A stretch of DNA of 7,081 bases from assembly GCA_934630905.1 (NCBI GenBank), contig CAKTXN010000088.1:1-7081 (forward strand), in the 5' to 3' direction. Source of the stretch: an uncultured Eggerthellaceae bacterium. Its GTDB lineage: Bacteria > Actinomycetota > Coriobacteriia > Coriobacteriales > Eggerthellaceae. A program made the translations under genes and the position numbers. Shown here one piece after another: positions 1 through 5,887 of this stretch (its first letter is position 1; every line of letters begins with the position of its first letter). Under the pieces are notes generated by a model, which was not told the DNA's origin, did not search any database, and was given only the letters and a program-made list of their open reading frames with translations.

Positions 1-261
1 GATGCTCCGTTTGCTCGGGCGGGCTAAAGCCCGCCGCTCCCAAACGGAGTTGTTACACCAACAATCGGCACGCTACCACAAGAGGGGTCGATTCAGCAGC
101 AAAACAAGGCTATTTCGCAGATTTTGCAGCCCACCGGAATCAAACCAATGCAAGCCTGAGCAGCTCACGGATGCCTGGAGTCAAATTGCAAAGGCTTTAA
201 CGCACCGCCTCACTCCAGCAGCCACCTCGCTTTAACCACTACCCAGCCGCCACTCCGCTCA
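1..261. other. Non-coding region downstream of rlmH
   Basis: No credible gene is seen. The one open frame here, about 77 codons on the + strand, has no ribosome binding site in view and a composition typical of chance. The region lies past the 3' end of rlmH. It holds the hairpin described separately at 5-49, a short TTGTT/AACAA inverted repeat just after it, and a CTGGAGT/ACTCCAG pair around 175-225 that could form a weak stem. The segment at 102-136 resembles 6641-6671 in the other large non-coding region. The window edge cuts off whatever lies to the left. Confidence 0.6.
5..49. terminator. Strong two-part hairpin, possible terminator
   Basis: CTCCGTTTG at 5-13 is perfectly complementary to CAAACGGAG at 41-49. 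Inside, GGCGGGC at 18-24 pairs with GCCCGCC at 29-35 around a TAAA loop. A 4/5-nt internal loop separates the two stems, giving 16 base pairs in all. Neither strand has a clear T-run after the stem, so a classic intrinsic terminator is not proven. It could end rlmH transcription on the minus strand, end a gene left of the window, or be a dispersed palindromic repeat. The stem is seen; the role is inferred. Confidence 0.45.
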
Positions 262-732
262 CTATTTATGATAGGGCTCGCCGCGCGAAATCTTGAAGGC
301 GCGGTAAATCTGCTCCAGCAAAACGACGCGCGCCAAGTTATGCGGCAGCGTGATGGCGCCAAACGACAACGTCTCATCGGCACGTGCACGAACGACGTCG
401 TTCACGCCATCGCTGCCGCCAATCACAAACGCCAAGTCGCTTTTCCCTTGCAGTGCCAGGTCATCAAGACGCGCGGAAAACTCTTCGCTCGTGCGCTGCT
501 TTCCCTTAATAGCCAAAAGAAGCACGTGCGCGCGCTCGGGCAGGGCGGCAACAATCGCTGCACCCTCGCGTTCAAGCGAACCAGCAATGCCGCCCGCTTT
601 CGCTGGGTCAACATCGGGGATTTCCTTAACAGTAACCTGAGCATACGGCTTCAGACGTTTCAGGTATTCGTTGCAGGCATCCACCCAGTATTTTTCTTTG
701 AGCTTGCCCACGCAAACTACCGTAATGTTCAT
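262..732 (-). CDS. rlmH: 23S rRNA (pseudouridine1915-N3)-methyltransferase RlmH
   Basis: Cytoplasmic SPOUT-class enzyme that methylates N3 of pseudouridine 1915 in helix 69 of 23S rRNA, using S-adenosylmethionine, late in ribosome assembly. The 156-residue product matches the family's usual length of about 155-160. The family signature is clear: the MNITVVCVGKLK start, the SAM-site loop IGGSDGV at 104-110, and the C-terminal knot segment HNLARVVLLEQIYRA at 131-145 ending in the conserved PYHK. The start was set at this ATG because GAAAGG lies 6 nt upstream (739-744) and residue 1 begins the family alignment; an in-frame ATG nine codons upstream has no such support. It lies 100 bp after the LCP gene on the same strand with no obvious promoter between, so co-transcription is possible. 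Nothing appears broken. Confidence 0.96.
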   Translation of the reverse strand: MNITVVCVGKLKEKYWVDACNEYLKRLKPYAQVTVKEIPDVDPAKAGGIAGSLEREGAAIVAALPERAHVLLLAIKGKQRTSEEFSARLDDLALQGKSDLAFVIGGSDGVNDVVRARADETLSFGAITLPHNLARVVLLEQIYRAFKISRGEPYHK

Positions 733-832
733 AGTACGCCTTTCGTAATGCATCAACATCGCAGCGGCGCGGCGTCATTGCAGCGGCGCAGAATATGCGC
801 GCCAGGAGTCGCATCAGTCGGACCGCGCCAAG

Positions 833-2779
833 CTACGCTCCGTAATCGGAACCCAACACCACCAAGAAATCGCCATTCATCAGGTATTCGCCGGCGTCGT
901 TTTTCACCACACGGCCAACCCCCATTGCCTGCGCAATCTCCATGGCCTCGGAGCGCTTATCTGCGGTTTGATACACAATAACCGTTTCGTCGAAGTCGCT
1001 GCTATTCGCATTGGCAATGTCGGTTGTGTATCCCATGGCCGCAATGACTTCGCCTACTTTGCCACCCGAACCAGCGGGCGCGCCGCCATTACGTATGACA
1101 ACCGTACCGCTCTTCTTGTTCAGGAACTCGTTTGCAGACGACCCGCCCAGCGACTGACCCGAGCCCGTTGTTGCCAACACGGTTCCCGTGGCGTCCACCA
1201 CATCGGTCTCTGTGGGCGGCAGACCCTGGTTCACGCGATCGAGCATCTCTTTCCATTCGGGTTCGTCGCACGTGTTGTACCACATGCCGTCCTCGTAAAC
1301 CGACGTAGTAGGCTGCATGGCCGTATACATATCGCTGCTCATATCAAGGCCGCGCAGCGCCTGCGCAATGCCAATGATGTCGTTTATCCCCAGGTCAGTA
1401 GACAAATACTTGGAAAGCGTGCCCACCGTTGATGCAATGGTTCCAATATCGGAAGCCAAGATTTTCTGCGCAATGGCCGAAAGAACCATGCGCTGGTTCG
1501 CGGAACGATACGAATTGCCCGAGCCATATTCCTCGTAAGCATGACGCGAACGGCATAGAATGAGCGCTTGGTCGCCGTTGAGCGTTTGAGGGCCGGCTGC
1601 CAGGTATCCGCCTGCGTCGTCATCGTCGATTTCAATGGGAACATCCACGTCAATGCCGCCCAGTGCGTTCACCACATCACAGAAGCCGTCGAAGTCGATA
1701 AGCGCATAATGCGAGATAGGCGTGTCGTGCGCCATCTTCGACACCATTTCAATGGCGTACGCGGGGCCGCCGATAGCGGAAGCCGCATTGAGCTTTTGCC
1801 ACCCGGCGTCGCCCATGTCCAGCAGCGTGTCGCGCTCCAGCGAGACAAGCGTCACTTTCTTGTTGGGGCAGTCGATGCGCGCGAGCATCATGGAATCGGA
1901 ACGGAACGAGCCGCCATACGACTCGTCCGTCGCGCGTTCCTGGGACTCGTCGGTGCCCAAGAGCAGCATGTAAAACGGCTCTTTCGAGTATTCGGTTTTC
2001 ACCAGGGCGTTGCGCACGTCTTGCGTGACGCCTTTGTGCAGATTGCCCGAAATAACGTTGATGTAGATGGCAATACCGCCGCCGACCAGCAGAACAAGGA
2101 TGAGAAGCGCCAGGGCGATGCGCTTACCAATGCTGGTTTTTTTCCTTTCGGGAGCAGCGTTGCGAACGTTGTTGCGGCCGCCGCCTCCGCGAGCGCTGCC
2201 TCCGCGAGCGCTGCTGCGGGCGTCCCCGCGGGTGTCACGGACGCTTGCGGCTCGGGCGTCGTTGCCGCGGACGCTTGCGGTATGCGCGCCATCGCGCGCG
2301 GCACGGCTGCCGTTGTTGTCACGGGAAGGGGCACCATTGCGCGCGGCACCGACGCGGACATCACCGCCGCAGACGTCACCACGTGCGGAAGATCCCGCGC
2401 GCGTGCCGCGGCCTTCCTCGCTGTAACCGCGCGCACCCGCATAGCTACCAGAGCGCTGATTGCGCTGTTCATAAGCCTGTGTATCGCCGTAGACGGAACG
2501 CGCGCTCCGCGACGATTGCCTATCGTGCGCGGGCCGCCCATCACGTTGCGACCACCCACTGCGCGCCACCTGACCGTCACGAGTCGCGCGCTCATCGCGT
2601 TCCGCGCGACCATCGCCGTTCAGCCGCTCACTGCGCGACTGGCCGCCGCGTGGCTGAGAGCTTCGCGCTGCTCGATCTTGAGAAGAAAAACGCCCGCTCG
2701 GGTCGCTCGAATAAGCGTCCCGAGAAGAGCGAGCGTCGGAATAGTGATTATCGTTGTTGTTGCGTAAGCGGTCGCTCAT
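833..2779 (-). CDS. LCP (LytR-CpsA-Psr) family protein with LytR_C domain
   Basis: Membrane-anchored enzyme of a family that transfers lipid-linked glycopolymers (teichoic acids, capsule or arabinogalactan-type polymers) to peptidoglycan outside the membrane. The polymer used here cannot be told. The 648-residue protein has four parts. Residues 1-215 are a hydrophilic tail rich in Arg, Ser, Gly and Asp. About 221-242 is a single transmembrane helix preceded by ERKKTSIGKR, giving an N-in topology. About 268-445 is the LCP domain: MLLLGTDES 271-279, RSDSMMLARID 293-303, SLERDT 313-318 with the family's Arg-Asp pair, DFDGFCDVVNALGGID 362-377, and LNGDQALILCRSRH 400-413. About 556-645 fits LytR_C. 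GAGGG at 2783-2787 lies only 3 nt from this ATG, a short spacing, but no better in-frame start is evident. The tail is far longer than in typical LCP proteins. Confidence 0.93.
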   Translation of the reverse strand: MSDRLRNNNDNHYSDARSSRDAYSSDPSGRFSSQDRAARSSQPRGGQSRSERLNGDGRAERDERATRDGQVARSGWSQRDGRPAHDRQSSRSARSVYGDTQAYEQRNQRSGSYAGARGYSEEGRGTRAGSSARGDVCGGDVRVGAARNGAPSRDNNGSRAARDGAHTASVRGNDARAASVRDTRGDARSSARGGSARGGGGRNNVRNAAPERKKTSIGKRIALALLILVLLVGGGIAIYINVISGNLHKGVTQDVRNALVKTEYSKEPFYMLLLGTDESQERATDESYGGSFRSDSMMLARIDCPNKKVTLVSLERDTLLDMGDAGWQKLNAASAIGGPAYAIEMVSKMAHDTPISHYALIDFDGFCDVVNALGGIDVDVPIEIDDDDAGGYLAAGPQTLNGDQALILCRSRHAYEEYGSGNSYRSANQRMVLSAIAQKILASDIGTIASTVGTLSKYLSTDLGINDIIGIAQALRGLDMSSDMYTAMQPTTSVYEDGMWYNTCDEPEWKEMLDRVNQGLPPTETDVVDATGTVLATTGSGQSLGGSSANEFLNKKSGTVVIRNGGAPAGSGGKVGEVIAAMGYTTDIANANSSDFDETVIVYQTADKRSEAMEIAQAMGVGRVVKNDAGEYLMNGDFLVVLGSDYGA

Positions 2780-2833
2780 GTACCCTCATTTTCCCCGCGA
2801 AGCGTCGCTGCGCTTTTATGTGTACGTCCGACC

Positions 2834-2867
2834 ATTTTACTCCATGCGCCAAAGGCGCGAAACGCGC
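2834..2867 (-). promoter_or_regulatory. Possible LCP promoter with overlapping palindromes
   Basis: On the minus strand TAAAAT (2834-2839) is a fair -10 box about 55 nt before the LCP start codon. No good -35 box is visible. Where one would be expected, two GC-rich palindromes overlap: GCGCC-AAA-GGCGC (2846-2858) and GCGCG-AAA-CGCGC (2855-2867), as read on the + strand. They cannot form at the same time. They could be an operator or merely GC-rich sequence. The promoter call is weak. Confidence 0.3.
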
Positions 2868-3042
2868 TGCCTCTTTCCCCAGGCAAAAGCCACAAGCCCC
2901 GTCTTGCACGCGAAGAATTCCCACGCTCGAAGCGACTTACAACACAGAAGCGCGCAATTTGGGTTGCAAGACCGATTGGCATGGGTTTACATCGCGAAGG
3001 CACACCGCGCGGGTTCATCGGACGCGCACCCCGCAAAACGCA

Positions 3043-3068
3043 CGAAGACCCGCCGGAGCGGGCCTTCG
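3043..3068 (-). terminator. Hairpin, possible permease transcript terminator
   Basis: Two 11-nt arms (3043-3053 and 3058-3068) surround a 4-nt loop. Read as minus-strand RNA, all 11 positions pair, one as G-U; read as plus-strand RNA, that position is an A-C mismatch. This favours a function in minus-strand RNA, downstream of the permease. The following minus-strand sequence has only a short interrupted T-run (GCGTTTTGC), and the hairpin is about 170 nt past the stop codon, so terminator activity is uncertain. Confidence 0.4.
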
Positions 3069-3237
3069 CCATAATGTTTGAGTTTTTTCCTTGGTACGGC
3101 TTCGCGGTTTCGCGCATTTTCACGCGCTTTCACGCAGCGAACCTCCGCGATGCGACACCTTCGCAGCAGCGCGAACGCCTTCGCAGCGCCACTGACGCCA
3201 TCTCTGGTTCGCCGGTGCCTTCGCAACCCTTAGTCCC

Positions 3238-4668
3238 TTATGCCACCAAGAAGAACTTGACCAGGAACAACAGAGCCAAAACGTACGTCAGAATATACTT
3301 CTTGTCGGCCTTGCCCGTGAAGATGTTGATAACGCTGAAGGAGATCAGGCCCAGGCCAATTGCGTGACCGATGGAGCCGGAAACGGGCATTGCGATAAGC
3401 ATCAGAGCAACCGGAACGCACTGCTCGATTTGGCTCAGATCAACGCTCTTCAGGCCCTGCAGCATGATAACGCCCACGAAAATCAGAGCCGACGACGTTG
3501 CCGCAGCCGGAATAACAGCGGCAATCGGCGCGATGAACATGCACAGCAGGAACATAATACCGCAGGTCAGAGCGGTAAGACCCGTGCGACCGCCCGCCTC
3601 AACGCCCGATGCGGATTCCACGAACGTCGTAACGGTGGACGTACCCGTGCATGCACCCACGCAGGTACCAATGGAGTCGGAAAGCAGCGCTTCCTTCATC
3701 TGGGGCATCTTGCCCTCTTCGTCCACCATGCCCGCGCGCGATGCGGTCCCAACCAGCGTGCCAATGGTGTCGAACATGTCGATCATGCAGAACGTGATGA
3801 TCAAGGTAATAACGGTGAACCAGCCGATCTGCAGGAAGCCAGCGAAGTTGAACTTGAAGAACGTCAAGTCAAACATGCTGTTGAACGCAGGAATCCAGGA
3901 AGCGGTTTTCAGCGACGCGAACGGATCCTGACCCAGAACCGTGGCCTGGCCAATCCAGTAAATCACGGCTGCGACCAGCATGCCAATGATAACGGACGCC
4001 TTCACACCGCGATGGTTCAGCAGCACGATAACGAACAGGCCAATGAACATCGTAACAACAGAAAGAACCATGGTGGGGTATGCGTCGCCCATGTTCTGAG
4101 AGGCAAACGATGCCGTCAGCGAACCGAAGAAGTCCTTCATTACAAAGAACTGCTGGCCCTCGGAGTTGGCGATGTACACGTTGGAGCCCAGGCCGATGTT
4201 CAGCAGCATCAGGCCAATTGCGGGGGCAATGCCCATGCGCACGCCCAGAGGAATGGCGTCAACAATTTTCTCGCGGATGTTAAGCAGCGTCAAAATCAGG
4301 AACACAATGCCTTCGGCCAGAACGATAATCAGCGCCGCCTGGAACGAAGCGACATACGTTGCGCCGGTGATAACGGCAATGTTTCCAACAACAACAGCGA
4401 AGAAGCTGTTCAGGCCCATGCCCGGCGCCAAGCAGAACGGCTTGTTGGCGATGAACGCCATGCAGATCATTGCAATGCCGGATGCCAAACACGTGGCCAG
4501 GAACACGGCGTTCCACAGGTCCCTGCCGCCGTCGGTGAAGCCGTAGCCCGCCAAAAGGTTCGGGTTCAAGGCGATGATGTAAGCCATCGTCATGAACGTC
4601 GTGAGACCGGCGATGATCTCAGTGCGAACGGTTGTGCCGTTCTCCTTCAACTTGAAAATTTTGTCCAT
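3238..4668 (-). CDS. NCS2 family purine permease (AzgA/PbuG-like)
   Basis: Inner-membrane transporter for purine bases such as adenine, guanine or hypoxanthine, probably by proton symport; the exact base cannot be read from sequence. The 476-residue product is almost wholly hydrophobic, as expected for the 14-helix NCS2 fold. AzgA-branch motifs are present in order: TTFMTMAYIIALNP 23-36, APGMGLNSFF 81-90, MFDTIGTLVG 298-307, GTSTVTTFVESASGV 342-356 with GGRTGL 359-364 (substrate-site region), and IGHAIGLGLI 433-442. The start MDKIFKLKENG is preceded by AAGGAGG (4680-4686) at 11 nt and matches the family N terminus. A further 31 in-frame codons upstream would cover the leader hairpin and are rejected. 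It stands alone, with an extended -10 promoter upstream. Codons look well adapted (GGC, AAC, CTG-type), suggesting good expression. Confidence 0.95.
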   Translation of the reverse strand: MDKIFKLKENGTTVRTEIIAGLTTFMTMAYIIALNPNLLAGYGFTDGGRDLWNAVFLATCLASGIAMICMAFIANKPFCLAPGMGLNSFFAVVVGNIAVITGATYVASFQAALIIVLAEGIVFLILTLLNIREKIVDAIPLGVRMGIAPAIGLMLLNIGLGSNVYIANSEGQQFFVMKDFFGSLTASFASQNMGDAYPTMVLSVVTMFIGLFVIVLLNHRGVKASVIIGMLVAAVIYWIGQATVLGQDPFASLKTASWIPAFNSMFDLTFFKFNFAGFLQIGWFTVITLIITFCMIDMFDTIGTLVGTASRAGMVDEEGKMPQMKEALLSDSIGTCVGACTGTSTVTTFVESASGVEAGGRTGLTALTCGIMFLLCMFIAPIAAVIPAAATSSALIFVGVIMLQGLKSVDLSQIEQCVPVALMLIAMPVSGSIGHAIGLGLISFSVINIFTGKADKKYILTYVLALLFLVKFFLVA

Positions 4669-4679
4669 TCCCTTATTTT

Positions 4680-4686
4680 CCTCCTT
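4680..4686 (-). promoter_or_regulatory. Ribosome binding site of the permease gene
   Basis: AAGGAGG on the minus strand is a near-perfect Shine-Dalgarno sequence, 11 nt before the ATG at 4668. It decides this start over the ATG 31 codons further upstream, which would lie above the transcription start proposed from the -10 box. A second purine run, AAGGG, sits right against the ATG and is too close to serve. Confidence 0.75.
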
Positions 4687-4704
4687 GTTTTCCCTTATGA
4701 GGCT

Positions 4705-4738
4705 GCTTTTCAAGCGCTTGGGCGCTCTTGAGAAAAGC
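4705..4738 (-). promoter_or_regulatory. 5' leader hairpin of the permease mRNA
   Basis: GCTTTTC (4705-4711) pairs with GAAAAGC (4732-4738), and inside it AGCGC (4713-4717) pairs with GCGCT (4722-4726) around a 4-nt loop. Because the predicted transcription start is close to 4738, this hairpin would occupy the very 5' end of the mRNA, ahead of the Shine-Dalgarno at 4680-4686. It may protect the 5' end. I see no match to the conserved core of the purine riboswitch as I know it, so regulation by purines is not supported. Confidence 0.45.
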
Positions 4739-4744
4739 CTTCCA

Positions 4745-4753
4745 ATTGTACCA
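4745..4753 (-). promoter_or_regulatory. Extended -10 promoter of the permease gene
   Basis: On the minus strand TGGTACAAT reads as an extended -10 element (TG, one base, TACAAT). Transcription would begin near 4738, leaving a leader of about 70 nt. No good -35 hexamer is present at 16-18 nt upstream, which is usual for extended -10 promoters. The GC-rich dyad CCGC...GCGG lies just upstream. Called from sequence pattern alone. Confidence 0.5.
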
Positions 4754-4816
4754 CGCCGCACGCGGGGATAATGCGACGCGCATCACATTATTTACATACG
4801 GGAAAACATTGGCAAC

Positions 4817-4898
4817 GAAGGGACCGGGGGAAGCGGCGATCGATGGGGCCGCAGGCGCGGTAGCAGGTGACGCTGCGGGGCCGGGGCTGGGGCTGGGG
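4817..4898 (-). pseudogene. Pro/Ala/Ser linker-like remnant past the dockerin stop
   Basis: Directly after the dockerin gene's TAG, the minus strand read one base out of frame (+1) encodes SPSPSPGPAASPATAPAAP and then a further Ser/Pro/Ala run before ordinary-looking sequence begins. This is the composition of an inter-domain linker in secreted actinobacterial proteins. The DNA has the same high GC as the second half of the dockerin gene (46 of 60 bases in 4861-4920, counted by hand) and contains GGGGCT tandem repeats. My inference is that this is the decayed continuation of a longer gene. A chance reading of GC-rich repeats is the alternative. It has no start of its own. Confidence 0.35.
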
Positions 4899-5498
4899 CT
4901 ACGAGCCCGACACCCGCAGGACCCTCTCGGCGGGGGCGCCGTTCGCCCAGCCGTACGGCGTCGCGGCGACGGACACGTCGCCGTCGGTGCGCATGCGCCA
5001 CGACAGCGTGAAGCTCGAGCTGTAGCCGGGCCGGACGCTGACGAAGTAGTCATCCCCGTGGCCGCTCACCGACAGGGCGTAGCCGTCCTGGTGGGCGGAG
5101 AAGGTGTAGTCGTTGCCCGCCGACGAGTCGCGATCCCCCATGTTCGTGTAGGTGAACGACGCGGTTATCACGTCGCCGTTGACGGAGTAGGCGTCGATGG
5201 TGAGCGGAGCGCGTTCGAAAGAACCCGTCATAACGTATCGTTGAATGGCAAATGCGTCCGCAGAATCAACTGTACCGTCTTCGTTAACATCCGCAGCAAC
5301 AAGCATAGCGGACAGGCTTGGCGAATCGGCATATACGCCGCATGAAATATCGTAGGCAATTTGCGCATCAACAATATTAACTTCCCCATTTCCATTCACG
5401 TCGCCCTTCATTGATGCAAAAGCGCAGATGGGGAAAACGGCAGTCAAAGCAAAAACCAAAACGAATCCGAGCACGGTTCGCTTGAGCATCGCATTCAT
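4899..5498 (-). CDS. Secreted protein with N-terminal dockerin and beta-rich domain
   Basis: Exported 199-residue protein. Residues 1-29 are a signal peptide (MLKR, a hydrophobic core, AFA near the cleavage site). Residues about 31-91 form a type I-like dockerin: two calcium-binding repeats, GDVNGNGEVNIVDA 32-45 and ADVNEDGTVDSADA 69-82, each followed by a helix with an aliphatic/Tyr pattern, 37 residues apart. Dockerins bind cohesin modules of partner proteins. Residues about 98-199 are a beta-strand-rich domain (ITASFTYTNMGD 111-122, VRPGYSSSFTLSW 155-167) that resembles DUF5067-like or Ig-like domains; that match is from memory. The start has TAAGGAG at 5 nt and a good promoter. Base composition changes sharply near 5215, at the domain boundary. 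No catalytic residues are recognised and no cohesin gene is present here, so its role is unknown. Confidence 0.85.
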   Translation of the reverse strand: MNAMLKRTVLGFVLVFALTAVFPICAFASMKGDVNGNGEVNIVDAQIAYDISCGVYADSPSLSAMLVAADVNEDGTVDSADAFAIQRYVMTGSFERAPLTIDAYSVNGDVITASFTYTNMGDRDSSAGNDYTFSAHQDGYALSVSGHGDDYFVSVRPGYSSSFTLSWRMRTDGDVSVAATPYGWANGAPAERVLRVSGS

Positions 5499-5534
5499 TT
5501 TTACTCCTTAGTCAGCAATAAAACACTAAATTCA

Positions 5535-5563
5535 ATCATATTACGGAGCACTTCGGACGGCAA
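5535..5563 (-). promoter_or_regulatory. Promoter of the dockerin gene
   Basis: On the minus strand TTGCCG (5558-5563) and TATGAT (5535-5540) are separated by exactly 17 nt, a good sigma-70-type promoter. Transcription would start near 5528 and the leader would be about 30 nt, ending in the Shine-Dalgarno AAGGAG at 5504-5509. No operator-like dyad is evident around it. Confidence 0.6.
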
Positions 5564-5716
5564 GAACGCACCCAGATCAAAAACAGTTGCATTGCCTACC
5601 ATTCAGCATTAACCTATCGCCAGATCCCCGACATCAAAACAGACAAACATCTCTACAGACTGCAAAAAAACAAGCTAACATCTATATAATTCCTAGAAAA
5701 ATACTTTCATTTTCGG
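5564..5716. other. Divergent intergenic spacer, AT-rich
   Basis: This AT-rich stretch separates the minus-strand dockerin promoter from the plus-strand MOSC promoter. It contains a TATAAT at 5685-5690 on the plus strand with no fitting -35 box, so a second MOSC promoter is possible but weak. No gene, clear repeat or strong hairpin was seen. Confidence 0.5.
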
Positions 5717-5743
5717 TTTGCATTGTGCTTGAAGCGCTATAAT
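5717..5743 (+). promoter_or_regulatory. Promoter of the MOSC gene
   Basis: A perfect TATAAT lies at 5738-5743. The -35 region is poor: TTTGCA at 5717-5722 gives a 15-nt spacer, short of the ideal 17. Transcription would start near 5750, giving an unusually long leader of about 138 nt before the start codon. A weak -35 box is compatible with an activator or with moderate expression. Called from pattern only. Confidence 0.5.
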
Positions 5744-5749
5744 ACGGAA

Positions 5750-5887
5750 AGCCAAAGTTAGCCACGTGCCTTATCGTTAGGCGGCGATTTGACGTCATCC
5801 GTCGTGCAGCGGAGCGTGGTTTTTCGTTTTTGCACCGGGCGCAGCAAGGTGGCAGCTGTTGCGTCGCCCCAGTAGAAAGGTGCAAAA
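5750..5887 (+). promoter_or_regulatory. Structured 5' leader of the MOSC gene, candidate RNA switch
   Basis: Two structured parts are visible. First, 5760-5766 pairs with 5815-5821 (7 bp, one G-U) enclosing two small hairpins (5768-5771/5779-5782 and 5791-5794/5800-5803); it is followed by TTTTTCGTTTTT (5820-5831). Second, TTTTTGCACC (5827-5836) is perfectly complementary to GGTGCAAAAA (5879-5888), which covers the last bases of the Shine-Dalgarno and the A of the ATG. Inside this stem, GGG plus CGCAGCA (5837-5846) pairs with 5857-5863 and 5867-5869. The apical loop GTGGC (5849-5853) could pair instead with GCCAC (5761-5765). Competing folds and a hidden ribosome binding site suggest cis-regulation. 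A molybdenum-cofactor riboswitch is conceivable given the gene, but I cannot confirm that consensus. Confidence 0.5.

Larger units (their letters stand above)
2780..3237. other. 458-bp intergenic region between permease and LCP gene
   Basis: No convincing gene. A 115-codon minus-strand frame at 2776-3123 overlaps the LCP start, resembles nothing I know and has a chance-like composition. The region should hold the end of the permease transcript and the LCP promoter. The right part (3100-3226) is rich in short repeats: TTTCRCGC motifs around 3108-3135 and three CCTTCGCA copies at 3158, 3178 and 3218. A GC-rich hairpin sits at 3043-3068. Overlapping palindromes at 2846-2867 lie just upstream of a possible minus-strand -10 (TAAAAT, 2834-2839). 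No tRNA-like fold was recognised. Confidence 0.6.

Noticed and set aside
2..235. 77-codon plus-strand open frame at the left edge
   Set aside because: No ribosome binding site in view, no resemblance to a known protein, and it starts inside a strong hairpin.
268..981. 237-codon plus-strand open frame over rlmH and the LCP end
   Set aside because: Antisense to two well-supported genes; its length follows from their codon bias.
1568..2767. 399-codon plus-strand open frame opposite the LCP gene
   Set aside because: Antisense shadow; Ala/Arg/Val-rich composition of a mirrored GC-rich gene, while the minus strand shows clear LCP motifs.
3000..3040. tRNA-like GGTTCATCGG segment
   Set aside because: No acceptor, D or anticodon stems could be built around it.
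2776..3123. 115-codon minus-strand frame upstream of the LCP gene
   Set aside because: Overlaps the LCP start, shows no family resemblance, and lies in a region with hairpins and repeats.
3364..4731. 455-codon plus-strand open frame opposite the permease
   Set aside because: Antisense shadow, rich in His/Asn/Gln/Arg as expected for the complement of a membrane-protein gene.
4668..4745. Purine riboswitch before the purine permease
   Set aside because: The leader lacks the two-hairpin junction and conserved core expected of that class.
4669..4761. N-terminal extension of the permease by 31 codons
   Set aside because: It would cross the strong Shine-Dalgarno and start above the transcription start expected from the extended -10; the family N terminus matches the internal ATG.
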